Program-made: the position numbers and the translations under genes
Notes under the pieces: model-generated
What the model was told of the DNA's origin: nothing
The model's database searches: none
Seen by the model: only the letters and a program-made list of their open reading frames with translations
Source: Cacajao melanocephalus
Lineage: Eukaryota; Chordata; Mammalia; Primates; Pitheciidae
DNA: 64,000 bases
Direction: 5' to 3'
NCBI GenBank assembly: GCA_963573385.1
Contig: CAUYLG010038402.1
Location: 82,639-146,638, forward strand
Shown here: piece after piece, positions 1 to 15,192 of the stretch
Layout of the letters: every line of letters begins with the position of its first letter
How positions within the stretch are numbered: the first letter of the stretch is position 1

Positions 1-36
1 GGGGAATTCCAATGGCAGTGCTCTGATTTGGGTGTC

Positions 37-340
37 TTTATTTTATTTATTTGTTTTTTTGAGATGGAGTCTCACTCTGTCACCCAGGCTGGAATGCAGT
101 GTCATGATCTCGGCTCACAGCAACCTCCGCCTCCTGGGCTCAAGTGATTCTTCTGCCTCAGCCTCCCGAGTAGCTGGGACCACAGGCGTGCACCACCATG
201 TCTGGCTAATTTTTGTGTTTTTAGTAGAGATGGGGTTTTACCATATTGGCCAGGCTGATCTCAAACTCCTGACCTCGTGATCCGCCCACCTTGGCCCCCT
301 AAAGTGCTGGGATTACGGGCGTGAGCCACTGCGTCCGGCC
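37..340 (-). mobile_element. Alu, full-length, antisense
   Basis: Poly-T and the GAGATGGAGTCTCACTCTG tail end lie on the left and the GGCC head on the right, so the element reads on the minus strand. A perfect 13-bp target-site duplication TGATTTGGGTGTC lies at 24-36 and 342-354. Confidence 0.97.
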
Positions 341-397
341 TTGATTTGGGTGTCCTAAATATTTCAATGGTTTTCACATTGCTCCTCCAACCAAACC

Positions 398-480
398 CCC
401 ATCCTCTCAGGAGGGATTGTTGCCATCCCCAGTTCACGGATGGGGAAACTGAGGTTCAGAGGAAGGTTAAGTGAGGTATT
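398..480 (-). mobile_element. MIR fragment
   Basis: Contains the minus-strand MIR core, with GGATGGGGAAACTGAGGTTC followed by an AGAGGAAGGTTAAGTGA-like stretch. It is an old fragment with diffuse ends. Confidence 0.6.
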
Positions 481-555
481 CTGTACAAAACTGTGCACAG
501 AGACACATGCCTCAAACTCTTCTCTCTTTTCATCCTCACTGCCCCGCCTGCGAGG

Positions 556-690
556 GAGGAATAATTTATTCCTCATTTTATGGATGAGCAAAGAGGCTCT
601 GAGAGGTTAAGGAAGGTGCCCAAGCTCATGCACCTGGTGGGGTGCAGACCTGGGCAGAGTTCTGCCTGACTCTGGGTCTGAATTCTGTCC
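556..690 (-). mobile_element. MIR fragment
   Basis: CATTTTATGGATGAGCAAAG, then GCTCTGAGAGGTTAAGGAAG and a GCCCAAGCTCATGC stretch, follow the order of the minus-strand MIR consensus. A second, separate MIR lies 80 bp to the left. Confidence 0.65.
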
Positions 691-841
691 TCCGTTTATT
701 TTCCTTTTGACCTCTTTGTTCCTGCACCAGGCTCTGCCTGAGATCTCTAGCCACTGGGTTTTCTGCTCCTGCTCGCTCTGAGGGAACTCCAGAGGGATCT
801 GCCCATCCTATTGTGCTGGGTCGTTCAGCCACTACTCTCTT

Positions 842-945
842 CCCGAGATCATACCACTGCATTCCAGCCTGAGCGACAGAGAGACTCAGTCTCAAAAAAT
901 AATAATGAAATAAATATAACATGAAATAAAATAAAATGAGGTTAG
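842..945 (+). mobile_element. Alu 3' end fragment
   Basis: Only the last ~55 bp of the right arm (ACTGCATTCCAGCCTGAGCG) and an A-rich, T-interrupted tail remain. It is the first of a run of plus-strand Alu pieces extending to 2142. Confidence 0.85.
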
Positions 946-947
946 TT

Positions 948-1344
<397 letters not shown>

Positions 1345-1352
1345 GTTAACAA

Positions 1353-1698
<346 letters not shown>

Positions 1699-1846
1699 GA
1701 GGTTGATGCCTGGTTATAAATACTGTGCCTTTATTTTTGTCCAGAAGAGGAATTATTTTTAGCCTAGATCTAACCATTTTTATACTTGTAACTGACTGAA
1801 ACAGATTCAAAGAAATATCAAGTGCTGTGCATTAAAACTTGTTTTT

Positions 1847-2155
<309 letters not shown>

Positions 2156-2385
2156 TCAAATGGCACTATGTATATTAAATTAATGTAAAACAATGTGAAT
2201 TTACTCAAGTTTTCAGTTTGTACCGCCTGGTATGTCTGTGTAAGAAGCCAATTTTTGTGTATTGTTATAGTTTCAGATTATTTATATTCGATGTTTTGTA
2301 AAACTCAAATAACGACTATACTTATGGACCAAATAAGTGGCATCTGCCTTCTTGTTAAAAAAAAAAAAAGTTCTGAGACTGCAGA

Positions 2386-2440
2386 AGATGAGGAAGGAAA
2401 GAAGGGAGGAGGGAGGAAGGGGGAAGGAAAGACGGGAAGA
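2386..2440 (+). repeat. Purine-rich (GGAA)n-like tract
   Basis: An almost pure A/G run of AGGAAGGAAAGAAGGGAGG type. The surrounding 2143-2590 is otherwise AT-rich with no recognised element or exon. Confidence 0.75.
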
Positions 2441-2594
2441 CTGGGAAATGTCCTTGCATTCTGTCTAGCTCTACAGCTGCTCAGGGAAGGAAGGGTATTA
2501 GCAAGGACTTTGTATTTTGAAGAGCTGAAAAGGAGAAGCTGGCACGCGGGGTGAAGCCATGAAGTCAATGTTGTCTGAAAGCCTAGCCAGGTGT

Positions 2595-2928
2595 GGTGGC
2601 TTAGACAACAGAGTATCTTGTCTCACGATTCTGGAGTGTAGGAGTCCGAGATCACGGTGTTGGCAAAGTCAGTTTCTTCTGAGGCCTCTGCCTTTGTCTT
2701 GTAGATGGCCGTCTTCTCCCTGTGCCCTTACTTGGTTGTCCCTGTGTGTGTGTCTGTGTCCTCATCTCCTCTTTGGAGGACACCAGGCATATGGGATTAG
2801 GGCCCACCTTAAGAACCTCATTTTACCACTTTAAAGACGCTATCTCCAAATCCAGTCCCATTCTCAGGTACTGGGGCTTAGGTCTTCAACAGATGGCATT
2901 TTGCAGGACACAATTCAGCCCATAACAG
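2595..2928 (-). mobile_element. MLT1-type (MaLR) LTR
   Basis: The plus strand ends ACACAATTCAGCCCATAACA. Its reverse complement, TGTTATGGGCTGAATTGTGT, is the typical 5' start of MLT1 LTRs. Internal matches such as ATGGGATTAGGGCCCACCTT and the GGCTTAGACAACAGA 3' end agree. The subfamily was not resolved. Confidence 0.88.
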
Positions 2929-3014
2929 CTGAGACCAGGATCACCTCCCTTTCCCAGGGACCAAGGAACCTTGGGGTTCTTGTAAGACCCAGGGACCCAA
3001 GAGGAAGGAACTAA

Positions 3015-3350
<336 letters not shown>

Positions 3351-3405
3351 TGAAAATGCTTCTATCAAGGACTTCCTGCCAATCTTGGGAGTGGGTTGAG
3401 CTTAA

Positions 3406-3730
<325 letters not shown>

Positions 3731-3992
3731 CCATTTGCTTATGATTATAAACATTTAAATTTACTCTTTGGATAGATCATACGTGCAGATAGAATAAAAT
3801 TCACAAGGCCCAAGGGTATCCAGAGAAACATGCATCTCCTTCCCACACTGCCCGCTTGGTCCCCAGCCACTGGCTCCTCTCCCCAGAGACCGTCCTTGGG
3901 ACTAGTTCCTTGGGTCTCCTTGTAGAGTTCCTGTCTTATGCACAAGTATGTACTTAGTTAGACCAGAGCCTCTTAACTCTGGCTCAGAGTTA

Positions 3993-4180
3993 GGACCAAG
4001 GCCTCCAACAGAGGGCCTGTAGAGGTGATGTCACAAGTCCTCAGTTCTGAGCAGCAGGGGGAGAGAAGGCAAGTGGTCTCCCTGAGGTCCTGGATCCAGC
4101 CTTTTCAGGGCATCATTTACCCCATCCATCCATCCACCCACCATCCATCCGTCTGTATACGCACCCATCCACCCACCATC
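3993..4180 (+). repeat. Local duplication, copy 1
   Basis: From ACCAAGGC through the GAGGTGATGTCACAAGTCCT stretch into the ATCC repeat, this block matches 5008-5190 about 1 kb downstream with few differences. Homology starts sharply and ends inside the tetranucleotide repeat. Confidence 0.88.
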
Positions 4181-4190
4181 CATCCATCCA
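4123..4190 (+). repeat. (ATCC)n microsatellite, short
   Basis: Imperfect CATCCATCCACCCACCATC repeats. The antisense frame shows a fake WMDGWM-type protein. Confidence 0.92.
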
Positions 4191-4439
4191 TACGATAATC
4201 TCCTGGGGAGTTTAAAAAAAAAAAGTCCTGGTGTCCAGGCCCCACTCCACATCAGTGGAACCAGAGTCTGTGGGGACAGGCCCAGGCACTGGGCCACGAT
4301 GAAGCCTCCTGCTAACTCAGACGTGCTGGCACAACATCTGCCTGCACCCGAGTGAAGAAGAAGAGGATGGGCAACCCCACCTGGGTACCAGACCCTCTCA
4401 CGCGCTCTTGTTGCCTTCTCGTGACATCACTGCCAGATG

Positions 4440-4550
4440 GCATACTTGTCACCCCCCATTTCACAGGCAAGGAAGATGAGACTCGGGGCCACACAACTGC
4501 TAGGGTCCCCCAGCCAGGAGTGGGGTGTGGAATCTGAGCCCAGGCCAGCC
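4440..4550 (-). mobile_element. MIR fragment
   Basis: CCCATTTCACAGGCAAGGAA, then CCACACAACTGCTAGG and GTGTGGAATCTGAGCCCAGG follow minus-strand MIR order. Confidence 0.6.
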
Positions 4551-5007
4551 GCTGCTGATGTCTTCCTTCCTCGGGGCCGTGCTGGTGGGAGGATAATAAT
4601 AAAGCCGACTTCACAAAGATGTGAGGCTGAGACGTGCTAATGGAGAGGAAGGGCTTTGAAAGTCAGCCAAGCACAGCTCTTACCCACACACAGGCTCATT
4701 AAAGTCCTGAGAGGGACACAGGGAGTGGGTGATTCCCCTATTTGCCTTTCCTTTGATCAAGTCCCTCCCTCTGCCTTCAGCTTCTGTTTTGCCTCCCTCT
4801 CCTGCCCTCCCTCCCTTCTCCTCCACCCACCAAATGCTTTCTCTGCCTTCCCAGCTCTTTGTTCTTGGCTGTCTTGCCCCCCTACCCACCAACCCCTAAC
4901 CCCAGTTTCTTCTTCCTTCTGTCTTTATCCTCTGTCAGATCTGGCTCTTTAGTCTGCCACTCTGGCCCTGCCTGGGGGGGCTCAGGGACTGGCCCATGGA
5001 TCATAAA

Positions 5008-5195
5008 TACCAAGGCTTCCAACAGAGGACCTGTAGAGGTGATGTCACAAGTCCTCAGTTCTGAGCAGCAGGTGGAGAGAAGGCAAGTGGTCTCCCTGAG
5101 GCCCCAGACCTTAGCCTTTTCAGGGCATCATTTACCCCATCCATTCATCCACCCACCAACCATCCATCCATCCATCTACCCACCCATCCACCCAC
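5008..5195 (+). repeat. Local duplication, copy 2
   Basis: Second copy of the 3993-4180 block, in the same orientation at an offset of about 1014 bp. It leads into a much longer ATCC array than copy 1. Confidence 0.88.
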
Positions 5196-5500
5196 TATCC
5201 ATCCCTTCATCCATCCACCCACCCATCCACCCACTATCCATCCATCCATCCATCCATCCACCCGCCATCCATCCACCCATCTATCTACCCACCCATCTAC
5301 CCACCATCCATCCATCCACCCATCTACCCACCATCCACTCATCCATCCATCTGCCCATTCATCCACTCATCCATCCATCCATCCATCCGTCCATTCACCT
5401 GCTCATGCATCCATCCATTCATTCACCCATTCATCTACTTATCCATCCATCCATCCATCCATTTGCCCACTCAACTATCTTTCCATCTATCCAACCAGGA
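5128..5500 (+). repeat. (ATCC)n array
   Basis: About 370 bp of degenerate CATCCATCCACCCAC repeats with ATTC variants. It accounts for the His/Pro/Ile-rich open frame at 4859-5638 and the Trp/Asp/Gly-rich antisense frame. Confidence 0.95.
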
Positions 5501-5574
5501 AAACACTGGTTAACACTTTTGCGGGGGAAGGGGAGGATGAGGGTTGCCCTGTACCAGGTGCAGCTGTATGCCCT

Positions 5575-5760
5575 GGATACCTATTTACCCATTACAGGCT
5601 CCCAGCAGCCCTGTGGGGTTGCTGCCGGCATCTGCTAAACAGATGTGGCCCCCGAAGGCACAGGGCAGTGAAGTAACTTCCTAAACTCACTCAGCTTCCT
5701 AAACTCACTCAGACCCGGGGCTGGCTGCAGAGTCTATGACCTGATTCACGACAGTCTCCA
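5575..5760 (-). mobile_element. MIR with internal 18-bp tandem duplication
   Basis: CATCTGCTAAACAGATGTGG, then CAGTGAAGTAACTTCCTAAA and GACCCGGGGCTGGCTGCAGA align with minus-strand MIR. The 18-mer CTTCCTAAACTCACTCAG occurs twice without a gap (5677-5694 and 5695-5712). Confidence 0.65.
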
Positions 5761-6254
5761 ACCCTCTCCCTGCTGGCATCCAACAGCAATGCTGAGGGGT
5801 ACCATGGACAGGCTGGTGGGGAGAGGGGAGTGGGGTTGTCAGCCTTGCAGGTCAGAGGCAAGGGAAGTGAGTGAAGGGCTGGGTGGGGACTGAGCCCCGA
5901 GTGGGACAGAGCTTTGGAGCTCTGGGCAAGTATCTTCCCTCACTTGGTCCCAGCCTGGGCTCTATGAAAGCAAAGGTATTGGGTGAGAAGGGAGGGGAGG
6001 AATCTTCCTGTCTACCTGGCCCAAGTCCTATTCCAGATTTTCCTTCTCTCTGAGGTTTTCAAGAACTAGATTGATGGATGACTCTGCAAAGAGCACTGGG
6101 AAGACCACCTCTGCTTGCTCCTAGAGAACCTTCTCTGGCCTTGTGGCCGCCATCCCACCTGCAGTCCATCTCTGCCCGAGGCACAGGGGATTGAGGGAGG
6201 GCAGGGGCTTGGGAATCAGGAAACCAGGTCTTCAGTCAGCTCTCCCTCCCTGGT
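5761..6254. other. No recognised element
   Basis: Mixed-composition sequence without repeat hallmarks. Open frames are short and show no recognisable domain, so I call no exon here. Confidence 0.5.
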
Positions 6255-6305
6255 TGGAGTGGCAGAGCTCAGTGGATAAGGTAGTGGGTTCTGGAGGTGG
6301 ACAGT

Positions 6306-6796
6306 TATTGGAAATAGATGTTGGAAACAGATGCTTGGTGCTGCAAAGAAAAATTAGCACTGAGACAAAGGATCTTTCGGCAACACAATTTTTACTTCCT
6401 GGGCTGCAGGAAGGGTACGCCCACTAGCCATCTTGCCATGAGAGTACAATGAACAAAGGAAAACACACAAATTTATCCCCTACGCATCTGGGGTCGTCCT
6501 TACTGCTGCGTCTGATCTCCATTGGTTGGAGCCAGACCTCACAATCTAAACTAAAACCTGATTGGCTAACAACTTAAACTTTTCTAAACAGGTAAAAGCA
6601 ATGGAGAGCTGGGACATGCCTGTGAGCACGTCCAGCACAGATATCTTGGTTAAAATACAAGGACATAGAATATATTATGTGCCTGTAAGCATACCATGTT
6701 TAACAGCTACATAGGATAGGGCTCAACAAAGTTATTAGCGCACTTATTCTTTAACAAGAAAGGAAACTTTAAAAAGGAACTTTTCTACTTCCCACA
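6306..6796 (-). mobile_element. Solo LTR, family A copy 1
   Basis: Reverse-orientation relative of the LTRs at 22868-23351 and 26348-26920. The right edge CTTCCCACA is the complement of the LTR start TGTGGGAAG. A 5-bp TSD ACAGT lies at 6301-6305 and 6797-6801. The LTR 3' end is tandemly repeated: TATTGGAAATAGATG is followed by TGTTGGAAACAGATG. No internal viral genes are present. The ERV subfamily is not identified. Confidence 0.85.
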
Positions 6797-6809
6797 ACAG
6801 TCTCACTTT

Positions 6810-7096
6810 ATTTATTTATTTATTTATTATTTATTATTATTAATTTTGTGAGACAGAGTCTTGCTCTGTTGCCCAGGCTGGCTGCCTCCCAGGTTCAAAC
6901 AATTCTCCTGTCTCAGCCTCCTGAATAGCTGGGACTACAGGTGCATGCCACCATGCCTGGCTAATTTTTGTATTTTTAGTAGAGATGGGGTTTCACCATA
7001 TTGGTCAGTCTGGTCTCGAACTCCTGATCTCAAGTGATCCACTGCCTCGGTCTCCCAAAGTGCTGGGATTACAGGCATGAGCCTCTGTGTCTGGCC
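6810..7096 (-). mobile_element. Alu with internal deletion
   Basis: Inserted just outside the LTR with TSD GTCTCACTTT (6800-6809, 7097-7106). About 45 bp covering the ATCTCGGCTCACTGCAACC region is missing, so CAGGCTGG joins CTGCCTCCC. Confidence 0.94.
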
Positions 7097-7165
7097 GTCT
7101 CACTTTTAATCCCAACTCTGCCACTTGGGCTAGTGGACAAGTGTCAGGAAATGCTGCCTGGAGAG

Positions 7166-8287
<1,122 letters not shown>

Positions 8288-8297
8288 AAAATTACCC

Positions 8298-8316
8298 TTT
8301 TTTTTTTTTTTTTTTG
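8298..8316 (+). repeat. Poly-T run (19 T)
   Basis: A T homopolymer directly after the right TSD of the preceding Alu. It was part of the pre-existing target, because the TSD precedes it. Confidence 0.9.
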
Positions 8317-8370
8317 CCCTTTCAGAAACCATGTTAGTAGTTCTGTGGACACACTTAATTGAAAATAAGA

Positions 8371-8757
<387 letters not shown>

Positions 8758-9250
8758 TTAGACTCTAGAGAATGGGTCTAAGGAACCTAACTGGACAATG
8801 GGGCATGATTTTGTTAACAGGGCGGAAAGCAGCCGAGTATTTAGTTCTCCCCTGGATCGCTGTGTCCGCCTCTGTAAACCGCCGGGAAGCGGGCTCTTCT
8901 GAGCCTCCTCAGATCTGAAAATGCGCCCACAGTATCACACGATCATTTCTTTGGAGCAAGAGTTGCTTCTTTGGCTCCCTCCTGTGCATTCCTTCGGTGA
9001 CTCAGACAGAAGCATGTTTAATTTTTGTTATTTGGCGTTTTATTATGTAAACTCCCAAACGTAGCCGAAGGTAGCGAGAGCAGAATGGCAAGCCTCCGTG
9101 TGCCTATTGTGACGATCGACTCGGGGGGGCCAGGGTTTATCTCTTCCTCCGTTCATTTCTATCCCAGGTATTATGTCATCTCTCCCATACATCGGAAGGC
9201 ATTTGAGCACAGAGATGCCTGTCCCCCCATTTTCGACTCCTTGAAACCTT

Positions 9251-9360
9251 CGGCTGAGGCTGCTGTGTTCATGTGGCTTCCTGTGGGTGGGTGGACCTTG
9301 AAGAAGCTGCCGACCTCCATCCACCCACAGGAAGCCGCATGAACACAGCATTCTCAGCTG
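9251..9360. repeat. Long imperfect hairpin (inverted repeat)
   Basis: Arms 9261-9295 and 9316-9350 (35 nt each) are complementary with two mismatches across a 20-nt spacer (9296-9315). Ten further pairs at the base with three mismatches extend the arms to 9251 and 9360. The GTGGCTTCCTGTGGGTGGG core is not a recognised MADE1 or MER palindrome. Confidence 0.92.
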
Positions 9361-9524
9361 TGCTGCCCTGGACATCAGGCCCCCAGAAGCAGGCGAGACC
9401 ACGGGAACGTGAAATGTGGAGGTACTCTTGCTGTTCCCCAAGCTTGGAAGTGGGATGGGGCAGAAGGAGGTCAGGGCTACTGCACTGTGATGCTATTTAG
9501 CCGAAGACCTTTAGAGTAACAAAC

Positions 9525-9645
9525 ACCTGGACCGTCAGAGCTGGGGGACATCTTAGCCACCTCCAGTCCATCCTGTCATGGGACAGAGGAGGAAACTGAG
9601 ACCCAGGGAGGGGGAGCATCTTATTCAAGTCATGCATCAAATCAG
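9525..9645 (-). mobile_element. MIR-like fragment
   Basis: GGGACAGAGGAGGAAACTGA, then GACCCAGGGAGGGGGAGCAT resemble the minus-strand MIR group. The preceding CACCTGGACCGTCAGAGCTG stretch occurs in MIR-related old SINEs. Confidence 0.5.
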
Positions 9646-9964
9646 TCAGAACCCAAGGACCTGGCTGTTTGCTGCCTGGCGCCCAACCAGCGTTTTAGAG
9701 TCCCTGCTGCAGACAGTCGTGATCAGGCACCCTGTGTCCCTCCCAGAGCTTTGCTGAATGTCTGGAAGAGGGCAGAGGACACCAGCCCGAGGAAGGACTA
9801 CACTGAGACCTCGAGGAAGGCAGGAGCTTTCTTGGCTCAGCAACCCCAGAAGCCTGTCTGCCTGGGAGTGGGCCAGGCACCCAGGACCTGCTCTCCAACT
9901 CCGGCCACCCCACGGAGCCCTTGGCAGCCCAGCTGAGGGATACTCCAGGACGGTCTTCCCTTGA

Positions 9965-10518
<554 letters not shown>

Positions 10519-10734
10519 TAAATCACTAAGAGTCAGGGGACAGGCTCTGGGAAGGTTTCCGACTCTGGACACCGTCACGGAAGAGCAGGCCGGCCTCTGC
10601 CTTAGGAGTCGCGGCAAGGTCTGGAGAAGCTATGTGGAAGGGGTGACAGGAGCAGTGATACGGGGTCAGCAGCAGGTTGGTGGCCAGGCAGGCTGTCATC
10701 AATGCTGCAACCCTCAGAGTGAGGCTGAGGAGAA

Positions 10735-10835
10735 GCCCAGGCTGGGAGTCTAGAGCCCTGGCCTCCAGCTGAGTGACTCTGGGCAAATCTCACCCCCTCT
10801 CTGAGCTCCAATCTCCCCTGTTAGAGCCATCTAAT
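10735..10835 (+). mobile_element. MIR fragment
   Basis: CAGCTGAGTGACTCTGGGCA, then CCTCTCTGAGCTCCAATCTC align with plus-strand MIR. Confidence 0.6.
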
Positions 10836-11460
10836 GGGAGGGACCTGGATTAGATGGCTGGGAGTGGTCCTTGCAGCCCTGATGCTGTAGGAGTCTGAGG
10901 ATTGGTCTTTTATACAACTTGGGGGGCTCTGGAGTGTGGGCCTTGCTGAGCTGCTCTGAGGGTGGATTGCACAAGCCCCCGACTTTCCCACTCTAGACGC
11001 CCTTGGCCAGAGCCCCCCTGCTGCCTTTGAGGTGGGACATCCTGGGGGTGAGTGAGGGTAGGAAAAGGCAGCCCTAGTTGGAATCCTGCAGCTCAGAGCT
11101 AAGGCCTCCACCCCATAGCCTCCGCTGGCTCCCCAGGTGAGCTCGGACACCAAGATTGGAGGCTGGAAACAAGAAGTTTGGCTTTCAGCTGGCAACAGCA
11201 GCAGCTGCCAGCGTCACCCTCGTTCAGATAACAGGCTAGGGACTTTGGGAAAACAGCCACAAATGCACGTGATAGAAGGGAAAGGAGGGGGAGAGGAAGG
11301 AAAGACAGCAGAGAAGATGGTGAGATCTAGATTCTGGGGTTGCAGCGTTGTGTGTGCACAGGTGCTTCTGTGATTTTCCTCAGCAGCTCAGCATTGCTGT
11401 GACTGTGCGTACATGTCCACTGTGTCTCTGTGATTTAATCTCTGTGTCCTGGGGGAGACA
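10836..11460. other. No recognised element
   Basis: Unique sequence with a purine-rich stretch near 11275-11320 (GGGAAAGGAGGGGGAGAGG). No coding frame is supported. Confidence 0.45.
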
Positions 11461-11477
11461 GTGTGAGTCTCTGTTTT

Positions 11478-11800
11478 TTGCTTTTTTTTGGATGGAATTT
11501 CACTCGCTCTTGTTGCCCAGGCTAGAGTGCAATGACACGATCTCAGCTCACTATGCAATGACACGATCTCGGCTCACTGCATCCTCTGCCTCTCAAGTTC
11601 AAGTGATTCTCCTGCCTCAGCCTCCTAAGTAGCTGGGATTACAGGCATGTGCCACCACGCCTGGCTAATTTTGTAATTTTAGTAGAGACCAGGTTTCTCC
11701 GTGTTGGTCAGGCTGGTCTCGAACTCCTGACCTTAGGTGATCTGTCTGCCTCGACCTCCCAAGGTGCTGGGATTACAGGCATGAGCCAAGGCACCTGGCC
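11478..11800 (-). mobile_element. Alu with 28-bp internal tandem duplication
   Basis: TGCAATGACACGATCTCAGC is followed at once by a second TGCAATGACACGATCTCGGC, duplicating part of the left-arm/B-box-distal region. TCTCTGTTTTT flanks both sides (11468 onward and 11802 onward). Confidence 0.94.
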
Positions 11801-11811
11801 ATCTCTGTTTT

Positions 11812-12112
<301 letters not shown>

Positions 12113-12229
12113 TAGTGTGAGTTTCTGTTTATGGTGTTGGGTGGCAGCCCAATGCCTTGAAAATGTTTCCTCCAAGGTAGCGAAGAAAAGTCTCTGTGAC
12201 CATCCAAAGCGTCAGTGAGCTCAGTGACT

Positions 12230-12340
12230 GAGCGCTGGTCTGGAAGTTAGGAGACATGGGTTCCAGCCTCGGATCTGCTACAGATCCACCTGGCAGCCTC
12301 GGGCGAGCCAGTGCCTTTCCCTGGCTTGAGGAGCCTCAAT
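12230..12340 (+). mobile_element. MIR fragment
   Basis: CTGGTCTGGAAGTTAGGAGA, then CATGGGTTCCAGCCTCGG and CAGTGCCTTTCCCTGG fit plus-strand MIR order. Confidence 0.6.
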
Positions 12341-12349
12341 GGCAAATAG

Positions 12350-12590
12350 CAACACAGCCAGCTCTTACAGAGCATTTACTGCGGCAGGCCCTGTCCTAGC
12401 ACATCGCAGGCCAGAGCGGTTCTCTTCTCAGCCTCGAAGGTAGGTTCTATGATCATCTCCATTTTACAGATGGGGAAACTGAGGCCCGTGCCTAAGATGC
12501 CATATCTAGGGAGTGGGGGAACTGAGATTCCAACCCAGGCAGGCTGGCTTCGAGCTTCAGCTCTTCACCACAACACTGCCCAGCCATCCT
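12350..12590 (-). mobile_element. MIR, nearly full length
   Basis: Runs from AGCTCTTACAGAGCATTTAC through CCATTTTACAGATGGGGAAA and GAGATTCCAACCCAGGCAGG to the CACCACAACACTGCCC end. It is one of the most complete MIRs here and points opposite to the MIR just upstream. Confidence 0.8.
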
Positions 12591-13689
12591 GCTGGAGGGT
12601 CTTTACCGCGACGTGGGGGTGTGGGGGACATGATTCAGATTCTCAGAGGCACTGATGCCGCTCTGTGGCCCCTACTGGCCTGCCCCGCCCCCACCCCCGA
12701 CTGAGACCTGTGGCTCTGCTCAGCCACCGTGACTGGCTGGGTTATGACTCAGATCCCTGGCAGGTTATGACTCTGCCAGGCCTGAGTCGATCCTCAAGAG
12801 GGCTCTCAGTGTTCCAGGATGCTATGGCTTCGTGTCTGAAACACACAGTCCAGAGCAATAAATGTCACGGGAGGAAGGATGTGGCCAGGTTGCACAGAGA
12901 AGAGACTAAAACACTTTGAGCCACATCTCTCTTTCTCTTGGGACCCCAAGAGCTGATTCACCTGGAACATCCTGGAGCCATCAGACACGCCATGCTCTGA
13001 TGGCAGAGGTTGTCAGCTGCCATCCAGGACACAGAGCTTCTGGGAGGTGGTGGAGTCTCTGCTCCCTGCAAAGCCCGAGGGCTAGTGGTGATCTGAGGAT
13101 GTTTCAACGTTGCTTTCCAAGATAGGGAACGAGTTCTTTTTCTGTCCTCTCCTCTTCTGTCCCTGGACAGCCTGACTGCGTCAAAGAAGGAGGAGGTGGA
13201 GGAGCCAGGGGGCAGCTGGGGTAGGAAGAAGTCCAGCTTGGTGACTTTAATGGGAGGATGGAACTGCCTGGCTCTTCTGTTTTTGGACACAGGCACAGCT
13301 ATGAAACTTTGAGCAACCCCAGACCTGGGGCTGGTTCCTAGTAGCCCCGGCCTACCCATGCCTGCTAAGTGAGGCCGGAGAGGTGCACGAGGCCACTTTC
13401 CACACGTGGAACTGTCCGTTTGTTACCCACGGTACCCAGCACGGTGCCTGGAAGGTGTTACTGGATGTCGACTGCCTGGGGGAGAAGAGGGGCCACCCAC
13501 CGCAGGGAGGGTGCTGAGCTGGAGACGCATTAGACCCGATCTCATCCTGAGAAGGGACTGTGGTCTGGCGGGGGTGAGAGCAAAAATGCGGAGGCTTAAA
13601 ACGCAGGTGAAGGCCGAGAGAGCCCGGGAGGTTGGGGAGGATTTAGGAAGCCTGTTTCCCACATGGGAGGTGGAGGGATCTTCTTAAAA
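12591..13689. other. Unique sequence
   Basis: No repeat is recognised. GTTATGACTC occurs twice 23 bp apart (12741 and 12764), both with AP-1/MARE-like TGACTC cores. Open frames up to 133 codons occur but show no family signature. Confidence 0.45.
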
Positions 13690-14540
<851 letters not shown>

Positions 14541-14639
14541 CTGTGTGGAGGGGATATGGCTTCCCTGGCTTTGGAAGGTTGAGTAGGAACTGGGAAAGCA
14601 AAGAAAGGACGTGCTTAGCTGTCATAATAGAAAACTCAA

Positions 14640-14886
14640 CCATCAGTAGCTTAACCTCTAAGGATATCTCTTGTTTACTTAGGAAGATGTCTGGATCCAG
14701 GGTGTTGTCATGTTGATTCTGCAGCTTAACAGTGTTGTCGGTCTCCCTGGTGCCTTCAATTCTTGCATGCTGGCACCCTCAGCATGTTGGTGCTTAGCCT
14801 CATGCTTCACACCTCATGGCCACAAAATGACTGCTGTAGCTCCAGGCATCACGTCCTCACACAACTGTGTCCAAAATAGGAAGACA
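14640..14886. mobile_element. Ancient interspersed repeat, unassigned
   Basis: Phrases such as AGTAGCTTAACCTCTAAGG, CATGGCCACAAAATGACTGC and CAGGCATCACGTCCTCACAC recur in old mammalian repeats. I cannot place the family securely; LTR/MaLR-like is possible. Confidence 0.35.
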
Positions 14887-14888
14887 GT

Positions 14889-15192
14889 GGCCAGGCATGG
14901 TGGTTCATGCCTGTAATCCCAGCACTTTGGGAGGCCAAGGTGGGCAGACAGCTTTGAGCTTAGGAGTTCAAGACCAGCTTGGGCAACATGGTGAAACCCC
15001 ATCTCTACACCAATACAAAACTTAGCCGGGTGTTGGTGGCTGGTCCCTGTAGTTCCAGCTACTTGGGAAACAGACTGGAGGATCACTTGAGCCCTGGGAG
15101 CAGAGGTTGCAGTGAGCTGAGATCATGCCATTGTACTCCAGCCTGGGCGACAGAGTGAGACCCTGTCTTGAAAAACAGATCAGAAAAACAAA
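14889..15192 (+). mobile_element. Alu, sense, J-like
   Basis: Starts GGCCAGGCATGGTGGTTCAT and ends in the A-rich GAAAAACAGATCAGAAAAAC. The GAGCTTAGGAGTTCAAGACC form is J-like. Confidence 0.93.

Larger units (their letters stand above)
6255..7165 (+). mobile_element. MIR split by LTR and Alu
   Basis: GCTCAGTGGATAAGGTAGTG at about 6270 and AATCCCAACTCTGCCACTTG at about 7110 are consecutive parts of a plus-strand MIR. They are separated by the LTR at 6306-6796 and the Alu at 6810-7096. Confidence 0.6.

Noticed and set aside
4859..5638. 259-codon frame rich in His, Ile, Pro
   Set aside because: Translation of the ATCC array and flanks.
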